64,000 nucleotides of DNA, taken from the NCBI GenBank assembly GCA_963924555.1, contig OZ004581.1, positions 7,231,338 through 7,295,337 of the forward strand. The letters are read 5' to 3'. This document shows positions 46,223 through 59,100 of this stretch, piece after piece. How positions within the stretch are numbered: position 1 is the first letter of the stretch; each line of letters opens with the position of its first letter. This stretch comes from Crambe crambe. Its lineage: Eukaryota; Porifera; Demospongiae; Poecilosclerida; Crambeidae. A program made the translations under genes and the position numbers. Under the pieces are notes generated by a model, which made no database searches, was not told the origin of the DNA, and worked only from the letters and a program-made list of their open reading frames with translations.

Positions 46223-49200
46223 ATGGAGTGCAAAAGAACTGAAGAAGCTGAAAGCAGCCCACTGAAACTCAGTCTAGAAGATAATCTAATCAAACAGAAG
46301 TAAGTCTTCAAGAGATTGTGTGCTACTGGTCCACTAGCTACATGTGTAGGCTAGAGGTACTGGTTCCTTTGGTTATAATTGTAACAAGTTTTGTCTATAA
46401 ACATCAAATGAAATTCGAGTTTGGCTTTTCAAATATTCTATGCAAGGCCTGTAGTTGATCTCATTGCTCTTGCCTTTCCTGATGTCTGGAATCATCTGAC
46501 ATGACATGTGGTATCTCTGTCTTGGCTTTCCTGTTGCCAGCTGGCCTGCCTGTCTTAAGCTTTCTTCACAATTAGACTGTCGTCTCTGCTGTTACTGTTC
46601 TTTACTTTCTGGTATATAGTCGATGCTCTTGGCTTTCCTGTAGCCGGGCTAATCATGCCAGATGTACACTACTTCGTTGAAATGTTCACTTGTCGATCAT
46701 GAATTCACCTAGACTGCCGTCTCTGCAGTTTATGTCCGTTACTTTCTCAGCCTATCTCTTGATCCATTCTACACTTGAAGTAACATGTAGTTGTTTGACA
46801 TATCTACACGTCCAATGTAGATTGCGTGGGTGTAAGTTACATGAACGCGCGGGTGTGCTATACGTACCACCACCACCACCACCATAGGTGATCCCGGCAT
46901 TGCACCTTGGCACTCCGGTGCCAAGGCAAAAAATATATAGATCAGTGACCAAACGTTTGTAGGACAAATAGCTACTAACTTCAGGTGTGCTCATATACAC
47001 TCACTATACGTAGCTACTGTAGTAACGGTTAGAGATTGACTATGTACCTTGATTCCATTATCAAGCCCATTCAAATTGGCCTGAAATTGTACAATATATT
47101 GCATGTAGGCAAGGAGTCTACTGATAGAGACAGCCAATCCTTATGTTCAGACTCTTTCCTCTGTATAATGTAGCTAGGCTGTAGACATACGTAGCTAAAT
47201 TCTCTAGTCTCTAGAGGATCTATTGTATACAAAGTGCAGATTCATGTATTGCTATGGGACATAAAAAAGCAATAAAAATAACTGCTTATTTTTTCAACAA
47301 TTACTATATTTAATTTCCATAGCTACTTCCAGAATTAAAAAACAATTTAGCTTCATAATGTGAGCGACTAGCCACAGTTGATTACCCATCCATTTTATGA
47401 GTTACTATAGTGTGGTCATGGCTTAATGCACAACAAAACCTTTTTTCTGCAAGATGAGCTTAACATAATCATCAGTTCTTGGATAAGACTATCACCTTTC
47501 AGATGGTAACTCTCTATCAGTAGACTCCTTGCCTACACGTGATACATTGTACAAACTTGAATGGGCTTGATAATGGAATCAAGGTACCCAGTCAATCTAT
47601 AACGGTTACTACAGTATTATGCTATGTATACCGTAGGGCGGGTTAATTTCGTCAGGGAAAAAAATTCGTCTATTTCACCGTTGGTATAAAGAGTTGAAAT
47701 TTTATTTGTCATAATTTTTACTGTCATAAATTTTTTTGCGCAACACATGTGGTAGATCGTCGATCGCGATCGCTTCGTGCGAGAGCTACGTACGTAGCTA
47801 GAGACTGCTGTAAGAGAACTGCTGCCCGTGACTCTTCTCAAATAGTTGCACCTGGTAGGGATCTCTCCAATCCTGATGGACCATTGTCTGCTTTGACACC
47901 ATCAAGGCTATAGAAGCGGCTAACAGTGCTGTGCAGTTTAAGAGATGCAGGAGAAGAGACATTAAGATGTCTAACGAGGTTAGTTGGTTCTCGCTCTCCT
48001 CTCCTACAGCAGCCCAAATAGCTTTGTATTCGTGATAGCCACGAACGCAAATGTCTCTCTCGAAATTAGCTAGTCCACCTGCTTCAACAGAAACTGGAAT
48101 TTCGTCTTCAATGCGCATGTGCGAAGATTTATCCGTTCAATTTTTTCATCAGTATAACGATTCCGGATATGACGAAATTTTTTCCTGACGAAATTAACCC
48201 GCCCTACGGTAGTGAGTGTATATGAGCACACCTGAAGTTAGTAGCTATTTGTCCTGTAAACACTTGGTCACTGATCTATATATTTTTCCTCGGCACTGGA
48301 GTGTCAAGGTGCAATGCCGGGATCACCTATGGTGGTGGTGGTATGTACGTACGTTGATAATAGCACACCCACACGTTCATGTAACTCACACCCACGCAAT
48401 CTACATTGCACATGTAGATAGGTCAAACAACTAGCTGTTACTTCAAGCGTAGAATGGACCAAGAGACAGGCTGAGAAGAGTAACTAGCATTAAGGGGAAA
48501 TGTAATTTCCTATAATAGCTAGCTATATGAACTTTGTCATGATGGGTGGTTTACGAGTTATTAACAGCAAACAAACTGTAAAATTTAATAGGTGGTCAAC
48601 AATTGATGAATGACACTAGCTATAGCAGTAAATTCTGGTCTCATAGAGAGAGAATTAAAGTACCCCACGTTGTACGTATACGTATGTGAGCCTCAGATAC
48701 AATTAAAACTTCACTTTCATAAGCCAGTTAACTTCCGAGTTACATCACCATTTTAGTGGAAGGACCTTGATGATAACCTTTACCCTATTCTTGGCTATAC
48801 TGGTTGTATCAAATATATTGTCGACAATTCCTCATTTCTGTTGATGAAAGATATCAGCATGAAATATACAAGGCTCTGTCAGTGCTTATAACTATTGATA
48901 GATTATGGAGCTAGACAATATAACAACATGCTTTGACATGGGGTGTAGGACTTGTGTAGGGTTAGGGATTTATCTATATTCGTGACAAATATGCACAGAG
49001 GCCCCTGTGTACAAACCTTTGCTGGCCAGATATGCATTTATATTCCCAGTGCAACTTGCTTTGAAGAAGCCAGTTATCACTTTATAATACTGTATACGTA
49101 GGTGGTACTTGGGAGGAGATGTTAGTGAGGATGCAGCGGTGTCCATTTTAGAAGCAAGTGAAGCCACCAACTGCTTTGGAGTGCACAGAACATCGGATAA

Positions 49201-51658
49201 AAGTTACATGTTCTCAGCCAAGTAAGTAGCTATGCAATCTCCCCAATTAGCTACCTGTTATTCATAATAAGAATCATATTATTTAGACGATTTATAGTGC
49301 TCTAATTAATAGCAACATGCACCTAAAGTGTGTCAAGCTGACATATTCAGTGTTAAGGCTGTACTAGTGTGATCCCTACAATAATAATACACATACTTAA
49401 TTGCCAATATGTGAGCAGGTGAGGTGATTACCTCATTTTATATAGGCCCCTAATTATTACCTGTAAAACCAAACCTGTCCTGTATGTTTCTCTTATTATT
49501 AGCTATTTCCTGTTTAATGACATGCATGATTGTACTTATGTAACAGGTATGAGCTTAAAGATAATGATCAAGCAACAGATTCTGAAGTAGTTTTTGATCA
49601 CCTAGTGATAAAGGAGAGCACTGCTGGAAGGTTTAAAATACGAGGACAGGTATTATTATCTGATACCCATAGGTTACTCCGAATAGTGACGCATTTTAGG
49701 ATCAGCTTTTGTCCTTTATAGAGAGGTTGTCCTCTTATGGAGGTTATTTATACAGTGGACCCTCACTAATCCAATTTACTTGGGACCAGAGCCCATTTGG
49801 ATTAGTGAAAGATTCGGATAGTTAAGTGAATGGAGCACTTTCTAGTTTCCATTAATTTTAATGCACACGCCATGAATATTATGGCTATTCAGTTTTGTGA
49901 AGATTTGGATTAAAGGGGTCGAGGGTCCACTGTAACGGTTATCATTATACTTTTAGACTCAATAGAATTGAAAATTACTGTAGCTTTATGAAACAAACCA
50001 CCAACATTTTTCAACCAGAATACTCTTACCGGTCAAAGATTTTTAGCTAGATTGTCCTTTGTTGAGAGGTTTGGAATGTCATTTATCATTATCATAAAAA
50101 TTTGGGACCGGAGCATAGCTACAATTAATGCACACACACATGTATTTATTATGCTTGCAGGATATTTCTTATGAAGATATCACTGAAGCAGTTGAGCAGT
50201 TTATAGTGACCTTTGAACCCCCTCTCGTTCCAGCAAAGGAAAGCAGACACAAGAAAATCAGAGAAGAGCCGCCAATGTACTCCAAAGAAAATAGATCACA
50301 CAAGGTCACTAAATGTAATAGCAATCTCACTATGTACTGCAGCATAATTATGATAATAGCTATGGCTATAGTAATTGATATAATAGCTACATGCATGGCT
50401 GATACATAATTATAGCTAGCTACGTAAGTAAAATGACATACAGCGGATTTACGCTCCGTTCGAATATTCCGTATGCCGTACACTGGAAGCTTATGCCTTG
50501 TTTTTTTTAATATAAATGTATGTACGCACAAAGCATACGCTTCCTTTGCACGGCATACGGAATATTCGAACGGAACGTAAATCTGCTGTAGCTAATTATT
50601 ATGATTACAACTGGCTAGCTAAGCCAGTTGGATAAGCCCATGAAGAGTGGGAGTCTATATAACCTCTTAACTAATACCTACTTGCATGCATGCGTGCATT
50701 CATTAAACTTTTGCTTCCCTACAGCCTGAAATTACTTCACTTTGTGATGATACAGAAGCTAAAGGTGATCAGTCACACTATAAGTTATTTTACTATTACA
50801 TACTTGCTTTTGGTAATAGCTATTAGCTACACTGTATAACTTAAAGAATTTTTTCCCTTCAAATTAATTGTCTTATTATTGTTGAACATGACCTTTACAA
50901 GTTATTGTACAGTGAGGATTGTAACTATTTTGATAAAATGTCAGACCATGGAAGAGTTGATCAGCCATATTATGATATGACTTTTAGCTAAATAGATAGA
51001 TACATTCCTAAGTGCAATGGGATGTAGCTATTATGCCAATGTGATGTCAGACCAAAGCAAATCTTGATCAGACATTTGACCTTTTGACCTGATAAATGGC
51101 TCACTGTTGTTACAAACTAGCTAGCTACTTGTGGAAACAAGTATTCTATAAAATTAGCTTGCTAGTTGATGATTATTAAACCTTGTATTCAGGTGGAGAT
51201 CATTATACAAGAACATGTGGTCGTCATGGTGATTCAGAAGCTATGTTTCAACCTTTATCCCAGTGGCACTATTACAAAGACCTGCACAGATGCCACCCTG
51301 AGAATGTGTGTCATGGATGCTGCTTCAGAGAGAAGAAATGGGATGCTCATGGGTATGACCACTATGTAGCTAGAAACAGTATAATACACTAAAAGTGAAG
51401 TCTATAGCATATTTTTGTAATCGAGGGAGGGAGGGATTATAACTGATATTATTCCCCATTACTGTTTTACGTAGGTATTATCATGCTTACAAGTGGTACG
51501 ATGTTCGTGGCTCTGGTCCTTTGAGGGTTTTGGGGCTCTTGCTATTTTGGTTATTGTGTGGACTTTGTTTTGGTTGTGTCAAGGTATGTCTCAAGTGTTT
51601 GGAGTTCTTCTGTTCCGTGATTCTCTTCTACTGTTGTGGAGTTTATGACAGTAGCTAA
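46223..51658 (+). CDS. SH2-like, Cys-rich, membrane-anchored protein (copy 3)
   Basis: Exons 46223-46299, 49102-49221, 49547-49649, 50161-50304, 50725-50764, 51193-51352 and 51475-51658 join in frame to 275 residues. Exon order and phases equal those of copy 1. SH2-like part: WYLGGDVSEDAAVSILEASE, CFGVHRTSDKSYMFSAK, FDHLVIKESTAGRFKIRGQ, EAVEQFIVTFEPPLVPA. Here His holds the usual FLVR-Arg place. After a short basic linker, the Cys/His block (RCHPENVCHGCC) and RGSGPLRVLGLLLFWLLCGL lead into a Cys-rich membrane tail ending GVYDSS. The linker differs most from copy 1, while the Cys block and tail are best kept, suggesting they matter most. Cysteines near the membrane may be lipid-modified (inference). 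Confidence 0.72.
46736..48480. repeat. Inverted duplication of about 400 bp in SH2-like copy 3 intron 1
   Basis: Arm 46736-47140 (+) recurs inverted as 47509-47630 plus 48210-48480. Shared words: TCAGTAGACTCCTTGCCTAC, AATGGGCTTGATAATGGAAT, CAATGCCGGGATCACC, CAATCTACATTG. In duplicate A the corresponding place (43260-43290) is uninterrupted, so the inverted piece was inserted into duplicate B. Confidence 0.85.
47631..48209. mobile_element. 579-bp TA-flanked inverted-repeat element with a small ORF
   Basis: Ends CCGTAGGGCGGGTTAATTTC and its inverse, about 28 bp or more. The paralogous empty site at 47005-47025 shows a single TA where the filled site has TA on both sides. A minus-strand frame (48118-47798, 106 residues) contains DICVRGYHEYKAIWAAVGEE, which resembles the start of HIRAN-like domains; it is cut short. 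Probably a non-autonomous relic of a larger element. Confidence 0.85.
49753..49932. mobile_element. Miniature element, CAGTGGAC ends
   Basis: TA|CAGTGGACCCTC ... GAGGGTCCACTG|TA with inner inverted GGATTAGTGAA/TTTGGATTA words. Intron of SH2-like copy 3. Confidence 0.85.
50441..50588. mobile_element. Miniature element with arms of about 45 bp
   Basis: TA|CAGCGGATTTACGCTCCGTT..ATTCCGTATGCC and its inverse GGCATACGGAAT..AACGGAACGTAAATCTGCTG|TA. Near-perfect arms suggest a young insertion. Intron of SH2-like copy 3. Confidence 0.9.
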
Positions 51659-51942
51659 CCAAAAGAAGAAGAAAAACGTTTAAGCTCTTAATAGTTATTA
51701 GCTAAGCCTTTTCTAGCATCAATTAACAATGATAATTCAATGCATGCCAGAATACAAAGAAAAAAAACCTATTATGATCCCAAATCCTGCAAGATTCATA
51801 TTAGTTATAGCTGCACGTAGCCAAATAACGTCATGGTAGCTAGCTAATTCACTCACGAGTTAATCAGCTCATTAATTAACAATTTGATACATAAGAGCCA
51901 AGGAAAAAAGGAACACGATCATTAAGAGTCAAAAATATCTAG
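51659..51942. other. Spacer between convergent genes
   Basis: 284 bp, AT-rich, no gene. Confidence 0.5.
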
Positions 51943-52526
51943 CTATTTGGCAATTCTATGAATGCCATCCCTCTTATACACTATGATGTATCTTGGAAGA
52001 ATAGCATCAGGGTTAAATATAGTGATCTCTTCGTAATTCAGCTCCCCACCAACCTTGCCATAGAAGCTGTCATATCCAGGAGGAAGCCTTGATGATCGGT
52101 TGAAAAGATGACACTTCTTTCCAGGACACACATCACAGAGGAGCATTGCTCGACATCCATGACTGCCTTGTGTATAGTCATGACATTTTGATGAATTGGG
52201 AGCAAGGTAGATACCGTGACCGAATCGTTGAAAATCAATGTTGCTTCCGATTTTCTCCTTATCGAAACCTTTCTGAGCTATGTTACAAATGCTACAACTC
52301 TTGTCTTGACAAAGCCTTTTGTTGCTGAGGATGTCGCACTTTAGCCTTGTTCCATGGTAGAACTGCTCAACATCTTTGCTCCTTAGCGTCTGCTGGTAGG
52401 CTTCCCATCTCCTTTGAAGCTTTCTATTCACGACCTTGAAAACATACTCTATTTCAGGACACAAACTTTTCCTGATGGCCCAAGCTGTTTGGAAATGAGA
52501 GGGTATTTCTCTGTATGGTGCAGATC
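51943..52526 (-). CDS. PARP-type ADP-ribosyltransferase exon (ART-B)
   Basis: An exon of 584 bp opening after CTCGTTATTAG and ending in a stop; about 194 residues. It is a full ART core: YHGTRLKCD carries the NAD-binding His, RFGHGIYLAPNSSKCHDY the Tyr, and LNYEEITIFN the Glu in the usual third position. That H-Y-E set is the one associated with chain-forming enzymes. Extra Cys (CQDKSCSIC) sit between His and Tyr, perhaps a metal site. No upstream exon or start of its own was found. The acceptor is phase 1, the same as the ART-A exon, so WW exon 54933-55052 could splice here instead. It could also be a separate gene with an unseen first exon. Confidence 0.75.
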
Positions 52527-52567
52527 CTAATAACGAGAGAACACTAATATTCACTTTCAATATGGTA

Positions 52568-52732
52568 CAGTAGAACCTCCAATTAAAGGACACTTTGGGA
52601 TCAACCTCTTTGTCCTCCACAGAGATCGAGGTTATCCTTTTCTCAGAGGTTAAAAAAAATGCTAGGGAAAAGGGTCCAAAAGAGTGGGAGGTTGTCCTTT
52701 TCTTGGAGGGTCCTTTATCGGAGGTTCCACTG
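52568..52732. mobile_element. CAGTGGAA-family element between the ART exons
   Basis: TA|CAGTAGAACCTCCAATTAAAG ... CTTTATCGGAGGTTCCACTG|TA, a palindrome of about 165 bp. Confidence 0.85.
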
Positions 52733-53150
52733 TATGCTGTATGCCCCACCCACCTACCAATACCTAAAACAAGCAAATAATCAGATGACACAATGAAAAA
52801 TAACCAACAGGATCTGTTCAGTAGCTACATACGTATGTAGTATGAACCATGCATTATAGCCCCAGCCCATTTCTATATAATAGGTGAATAAAAATATTTA
52901 AATCAATTAATTTTTGTTTAGCATGCTTCAGTGAAAATGAAATTGTATGTTTCTACTATCTCTAGCTACACCAATTCACTAAAATTAATTGTTATGTTGG
53001 GTTTATCATTAAAATCATGAAAGTTTCAGCACTGACAGTGACTTCAAAACAGACTGCACACAGTGCACAGTGATGTATAGCTACATACTGATATTATTAT
53101 AAAGACCATGACATTTTTTTTTTTTGCACAATAGCTAATCACTATAATAG

Positions 53151-56100
53151 TTAGCAATAAGTTATCAAGTATGCAGGGTAGCTTCTGTCATTTTCAAAAA
53201 CAACATAAATAGTTGGTGAATTGACATTATTCACCACTGAGTCAAATCGTAAACCAGATCCATCAGGTCTGAATGGTGGCACTGTTGTACTTGAAGTTCC
53301 TCCAGTGGGAATGCCAACAAGAACGCGAGAAAGATACATGTGCCGATTACCTTGACAGTCTTCACGGGTATAATCGTGAGAGTAGGAGGCATTCTTTGCA
53401 AAGTATGAACCACAACCATATACGCCATGACGAGCAAATCCTACATCAAATCCATTATGAGCAATACTGTTAATACTCGTAGATGATGTGCCATGAAAAA
53501 GAAAGCGTTCATTGACTGTGCCTGTAAGATTCTGTCGTTCTACTAGTGTTTTCTTCTTCATATAAACCTGAAATTTGACTGGCTGCTGAATGATTTCCAC
53601 TTTCAGAACTCTTTTCAGTTTTGGTGCTTTCATAGAAGCCCTAAATTTCTTAACTACCCACACATATTCGTCTTTCCTGTATTTATTTGATATTACTGAG
53701 CGGTGGAGATCAAGTTCATGTCCTGTACTAGAGTCTAGAGGCATTGGGTCCCAATAGTGTGGCTTCATACCTGCATGAGTACAAGAAAGGAATGTTCCCA
53801 GCATATATCAGGCATATTATAGCAAATCCTTGGGATATAACTAATATTAATTACTAGCTGACAACCGAAGAAGTAGTCTCAATGTATAAGCTTCTCAAGG
53901 TGACAGTCCACACATTCAAGCTCACTGGTAGGGAAATGCAAGGGTGAGCACGCATGCTCAGTTTACCCAAGGTCATCACGGAAATAAGCTACAATGTTAG
54001 GACAGACGGACGATATAAATATTATGTTTGTATATGAGGATGAAAGGAGTGTGAGGCTCGCTATAATAATAATTGAGCTATTCATCAAACATAATGCACA
54101 TGCATAAATACACACGAACATCACACCATATTGCGTCCTGAGCACAGGAAAAAGTCAAAGACATCAAAGATTGTCTTCTGAACAATTATGATGGAACCAT
54201 CGTCTCGAAGACAAGCATCTCAAGGTGACAGTCCACCCATTCTAGCTTGCAATAATATCGAGCAATCCACTAATAAAAATATCAAACCATGTCAATCCAC
54301 AATGCCCTGCATTTCTCTAGTAGTTACAGTTGCATATGTATCATTCATGGTCTAAAGCTGTCATATAATTATACAAGAAACTCCAATGAAGCAATGACTG
54401 AAAACTTTCGTGATTTTAATGATATAAGAGGAAGCAATTATGAAGTTTGTTTTAGCTATGAATGTCAAATTGACATTACATGTTACATGTAACATGCATG
54501 TTACATGTACAATGCAATAGCAAGATATTTTCAAAGGACAAAATTTCATGAATGAGGATTATTATCCTAGCCAACAAAGAAGTGCTGAATGTCATACTGA
54601 ACTTTTCTTTTATTTTATTTGCAAAGCAACTCAATTTTGTTCCCAGAAATTAAATTCTCACTACATGATTTCACTTCTTAAGCATAATATCAGGTTGTCC
54701 TAATTATTATCATTATTACTAGGCCATCTTAATTATTATCATTTCCAGTCTGTCCTAATTATAATTACCAGGCCATCTTAATTATTATTATTTTTACCAG
54801 GCTGTCCTAATAATTAATTACTATTATCACTGTCCATTAATACCAGGCTATCTTAATTATTACCAGGCTGTCCTAATTATTATTATTACCAGACTGTCCT
54901 AATCATTAGGCCGTCCTAATTATTATTCTTACCAGGCATAATTGGAGGTGGTTGCCAGTACGTTTTCTTGGTTACATGGTTCACAAAATATAAACTCCCA
55001 TCATGGCCACTACGAACCTTCCAGCCTTCTGGTAGAAGCAGTTGAATGATATCTAAACAAAATTAATAGAAATTTAAATGATGGGTAGTTTTACTGAAAC
55101 TGTTACGTTAATTAGGGATGACCTATGACCCTCCATAGGACTAGCTAATATAAAAAAATGATTTTCTCAGAAAATAATAAGTTATAGCTGCTATGACTAT
55201 CTTTTATGCACATTTTTATCATAAATTATTATGTGATACCTCAATGTCTAATATGACTCTTATCAGAGAGTATAATAATACTCTCTAAGTAGGATTGCCC
55301 CCATTGGACAAAATATTTTCTTTCATAACTCCAGGATACTTCTCTCCTATGGTCAGCAACTCCTAACTTTAAGACAGAACACCTTCAATGTGCTAGGACT
55401 CAAGTATGAAGAGCAGAAGACAAAGCAGTATCATTTTACAGCAATTTCTAAAACCGCTGTTTTCGAATTTCATCTATCATCATCATATTTCAGAAATGGT
55501 TCATTCAAATGCTATAATTTTCATACCACACTTCTCTCAAAATTGACTGCGCTATAATCCTTTATCTTTGTTGCTGAACCGCACACAGCCATCCCTACCT
55601 TTTCTTTTAGCCTTGATTTATGTTTTTTGACTCATAACATCTTGAGATCTCACAGCTTATTACATGACATAGATTTACTACAGAGATTAACAAGAAGGAT
55701 GTGCATGAAATTTATCTTAACTGTTACAGGAATTTTGTTTTATTACATGCATCCATTACATGCACAGTGAATAGCTTAGCTGACTCTGGTCTCTAAGCCA
55801 TGATATCTGAGAAAGATTAAGAGTTTATAAAAGAGGTGAATTTCTTAACTGATCAAGGTTTGAAATTTACCTCTTTCATAAAAGTTAGTAATTACTTCAA
55901 CATGCAAAGAGTACAGAATACACAATAATTGTCAAAATGATCTTATACTGCAACTACATGGTGTGTAACCATGAATATTATCAAAATCAACCATTCATCT
56001 ACCCATGACCACATCTATATCTCACAAGACTATACTTCATCTAAATAAGGGCATTCACTCAGACATACAACAGCCCTTACAAAGTTTGAAGCTAGCTACA

Positions 56101-59100
56101 CAGTAAGATACTGCTATGGCTAAAGAAGTCATCAAAAAACTAGAAGACCAGCTCAATTGTGCCATTTGTCTTGAGACCTATACTGACCCCAAATCACTCC
56201 AGTGCTTCCATGTGTACTGCAGGCAATGTCTTGTGAAACTGGTGGTCCAAGACCAGCAGGGAAAACTCTCCCTGACTTGCCCCACCTGTCGTCAGGCCAC
56301 ACCCATTCCAACCAATGGAGTGGCAGGCTTCCAGTCAGCATTCCACATCAACCGCATGTTGGAAATCCGAGACACCTTCAAGGAAGCTAAAGACCCAGTA
56401 GCCAATCTAGAAAAAGCAGGGGGTGACATGGCACACCCCGTTCCTCCAAGAAAGGACTCTTCTAACTGTTCAGAGCATGCTGAAGAACTGAAGCTCTTCT
56501 GTGAGACATGTGGAGTTTTAATATGCTATCAATGTGCTATTAAAGGAGGTAAGCATCATGACCATGACCATGAACTGATACATAAAGCCTTCGAAAAGTG
56601 TGAGAAAGAACTTACACATTCACTAGAGCCAATGGAGGAAAAATTAGCAGCAGTCAACAAAGCACTGGCACAGTTGGATAAGCATTGTGGGAAGATATTT
56701 GACCAGCAAGCAGCTATTGAAGCAAACATACACGATTCCATCAGTAGACTTATGGAAATCCTTGAGGTTAGGAAGACCAAGCTGATTGGTGAGTTACATC
56801 AAATGACTCAGGGGAAGTTGAAAGGCCTTGCAGTCCAGAGGGACCAGATGGAGATCATTCAGGTCCAGCTGAGCAGCTGTCTTGAGTTTGTGCGGGAGAG
56901 AGTGAAGACAGGTCATCAGGGAGAAGTGCTGAAGATGAAGACAAATCTCATAAAGAAAATAAAGGAACTGATCACAGCTTTTCAACCAAATGTATTGAAG
57001 CCTGATACAGAAGCAAACATGATATTCTCAGTCTTGACAGATGCCACTGTGATGTGTCAGAACTACGGCCAAGTTTGTATACAAGGTTCACCATCCCCAT
57101 CTAGATGTCATGCCAAAGGTAAGGGGTTGAAAGATGCAGTTGTGGGGAAGAAATCTACTGCTGTCGTGTTTGCTGTCAACCATGAAGGAGGACCATGTAC
57201 GAAGCCTCTTAAATCACTGCAGAGTGAACTAGTGTCTGAGATAACAGGTGCCACAGTGAGAGGCAGTGTGGAGAAAAAAGAACCAAACCTGTATGAGATC
57301 AGCTACCGGCCCACCTTGAAAGGGAGGCACCAGCTATGCATCAAAGTCAATGAACAGCACATCAGAGGAAGTCCTTTTTCTGTGGCAGTGAAGTCACCAG
57401 TTATGAAGCTCGGACCTCCAATCCAAATTATTGGTGGAATGCTGGAGCCTTACGGAGTTGCAGTGAATCAGAGAGGAGAGGTGTTGATCACTGAAATGCA
57501 CTGTGTTTCTATCTTTAGTCCCAGTTGTGAGAAGCTCCGATCATTTGGAACACACGGTAATGGTCAGGGACAGTTTAACTACCCTCATGGAGTAGCAGTA
57601 GATGGTGATGGGAACATTCTAGTGGTGGACAGTAAAAATAATCGCATTCAGAAGTTCACTGCAGATAGCCAGTTCCTCACTGCAGTGGGCACTAGAGGTG
57701 ATGGGCCTCTCCAGTTCAACGATCCCTATGGAATAATATTCAATGCTACCTACAATAAAGTGTATGTGCTGGAACGTTTCAACAATCGTGTTCAAGTGCT
57801 GAACTCTGACCTTACCTTCTCAAGCACCTTTGGTAGGGAAGGCAGTGGCAAGAGACAGTTTAGTTATCCACGGGCTATTTCATGTGACAGGACTGGAAAC
57901 GTGTATGTTGCTGATACCAATAACTATCGCATCCAAGTCTTCACAGGTGAGGGGCGCTTCTTGAGGACATTTGGAAGGCGTGGTGAGGGTATGGGGGAAC
58001 TTAAATGGCCAAATGGCATTGCTGTTAACAGGAATGGTGATGTGTATGTCAGCGACACTGGCAATCATCGTATTTCGGTGTTCACCCCTGAGGGTCAGTT
58101 TGTGACCTCACTTGGTCGTGAGGGAAAGGGACCATTAGGAGAGTTTAAACATCCATATGGACTAGCAGTGGATAACAGTGGAGTGGTGTATGTATGTGAT
58201 AGTGGAAATAATAGAATTCAAATCTTTTAGCTTTATCTTGTAGTATTTCAACTAATTGCAACTGTTTCACAATTCTGTTTAGTGGAGTAGTACGTATGTA
58301 GCTAATGTAATAGTTCCAATCACCATTATAATTATAGCTACATATTATTGTAGCTCTATACACTGCACATCTTTTTTTTTGTTACCTCATAATGATTGTG
58401 TTAATTATCTATGGATAAAAATTATTTGAATCTATGACGAAGTACGGTCATATCAACTGCTGCTATAAGAATGTTTACGTCTCTTGGCTCAATAGTCTGA
58501 ATGGTATCTTCAGTTGTCAAATTCGTAGCTTTCACATGTACACCAAATTACCGTGCCCACATGCGCATGAAAGTGCATCCCAATAGTTCACTTCAAGCTA
58601 CTGTACATATGTAGGTGCTGTAAACCTTAATGTTAATAAATTATTGTGCAATTTGGATAAGACTTGAGAAGTTAGAGCAGTCATAATGAACACAAATAAG
58701 ACTTTAGTCCTATTGTACCTGTCACTGAAACTAGTGATTGTCTAGCTACATAACTACAAGTTTCCAGAAGACTTCTTACACTTATTAGCTAAATACTTCT
58801 GCTGGTAAGTCTACAAGTGATTAAACTTTGACCCTGATATTATTTTGAACTATACATGGAAGGTTGATATTCATTTTAACCTAATCTTTGGATTAGCAGG
58901 TTATAGGTGGAGAAACCCACAGGGCAGATAGGGCTATAGCCCTGCTATACCCTACCATTAGACACTCTATTACAAGTGAGCACAAAAATATTAAAAAAAA
59001 AAAATTGATAGGGATGGCCCCGAAATCTAGTTGGATCATGTACTTTGACTGCAGCATCAAGCCCCAATCAAATCCCACCTACTGAAGCTACAATCAGATA

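Noticed and set aside
52527-52791. N-terminal extension of ART-B starting MSSDYLLV
   Set aside because: Most of it translates a CAGTGGAA miniature element (52568-52732); the exon starts after the acceptor at 52527.
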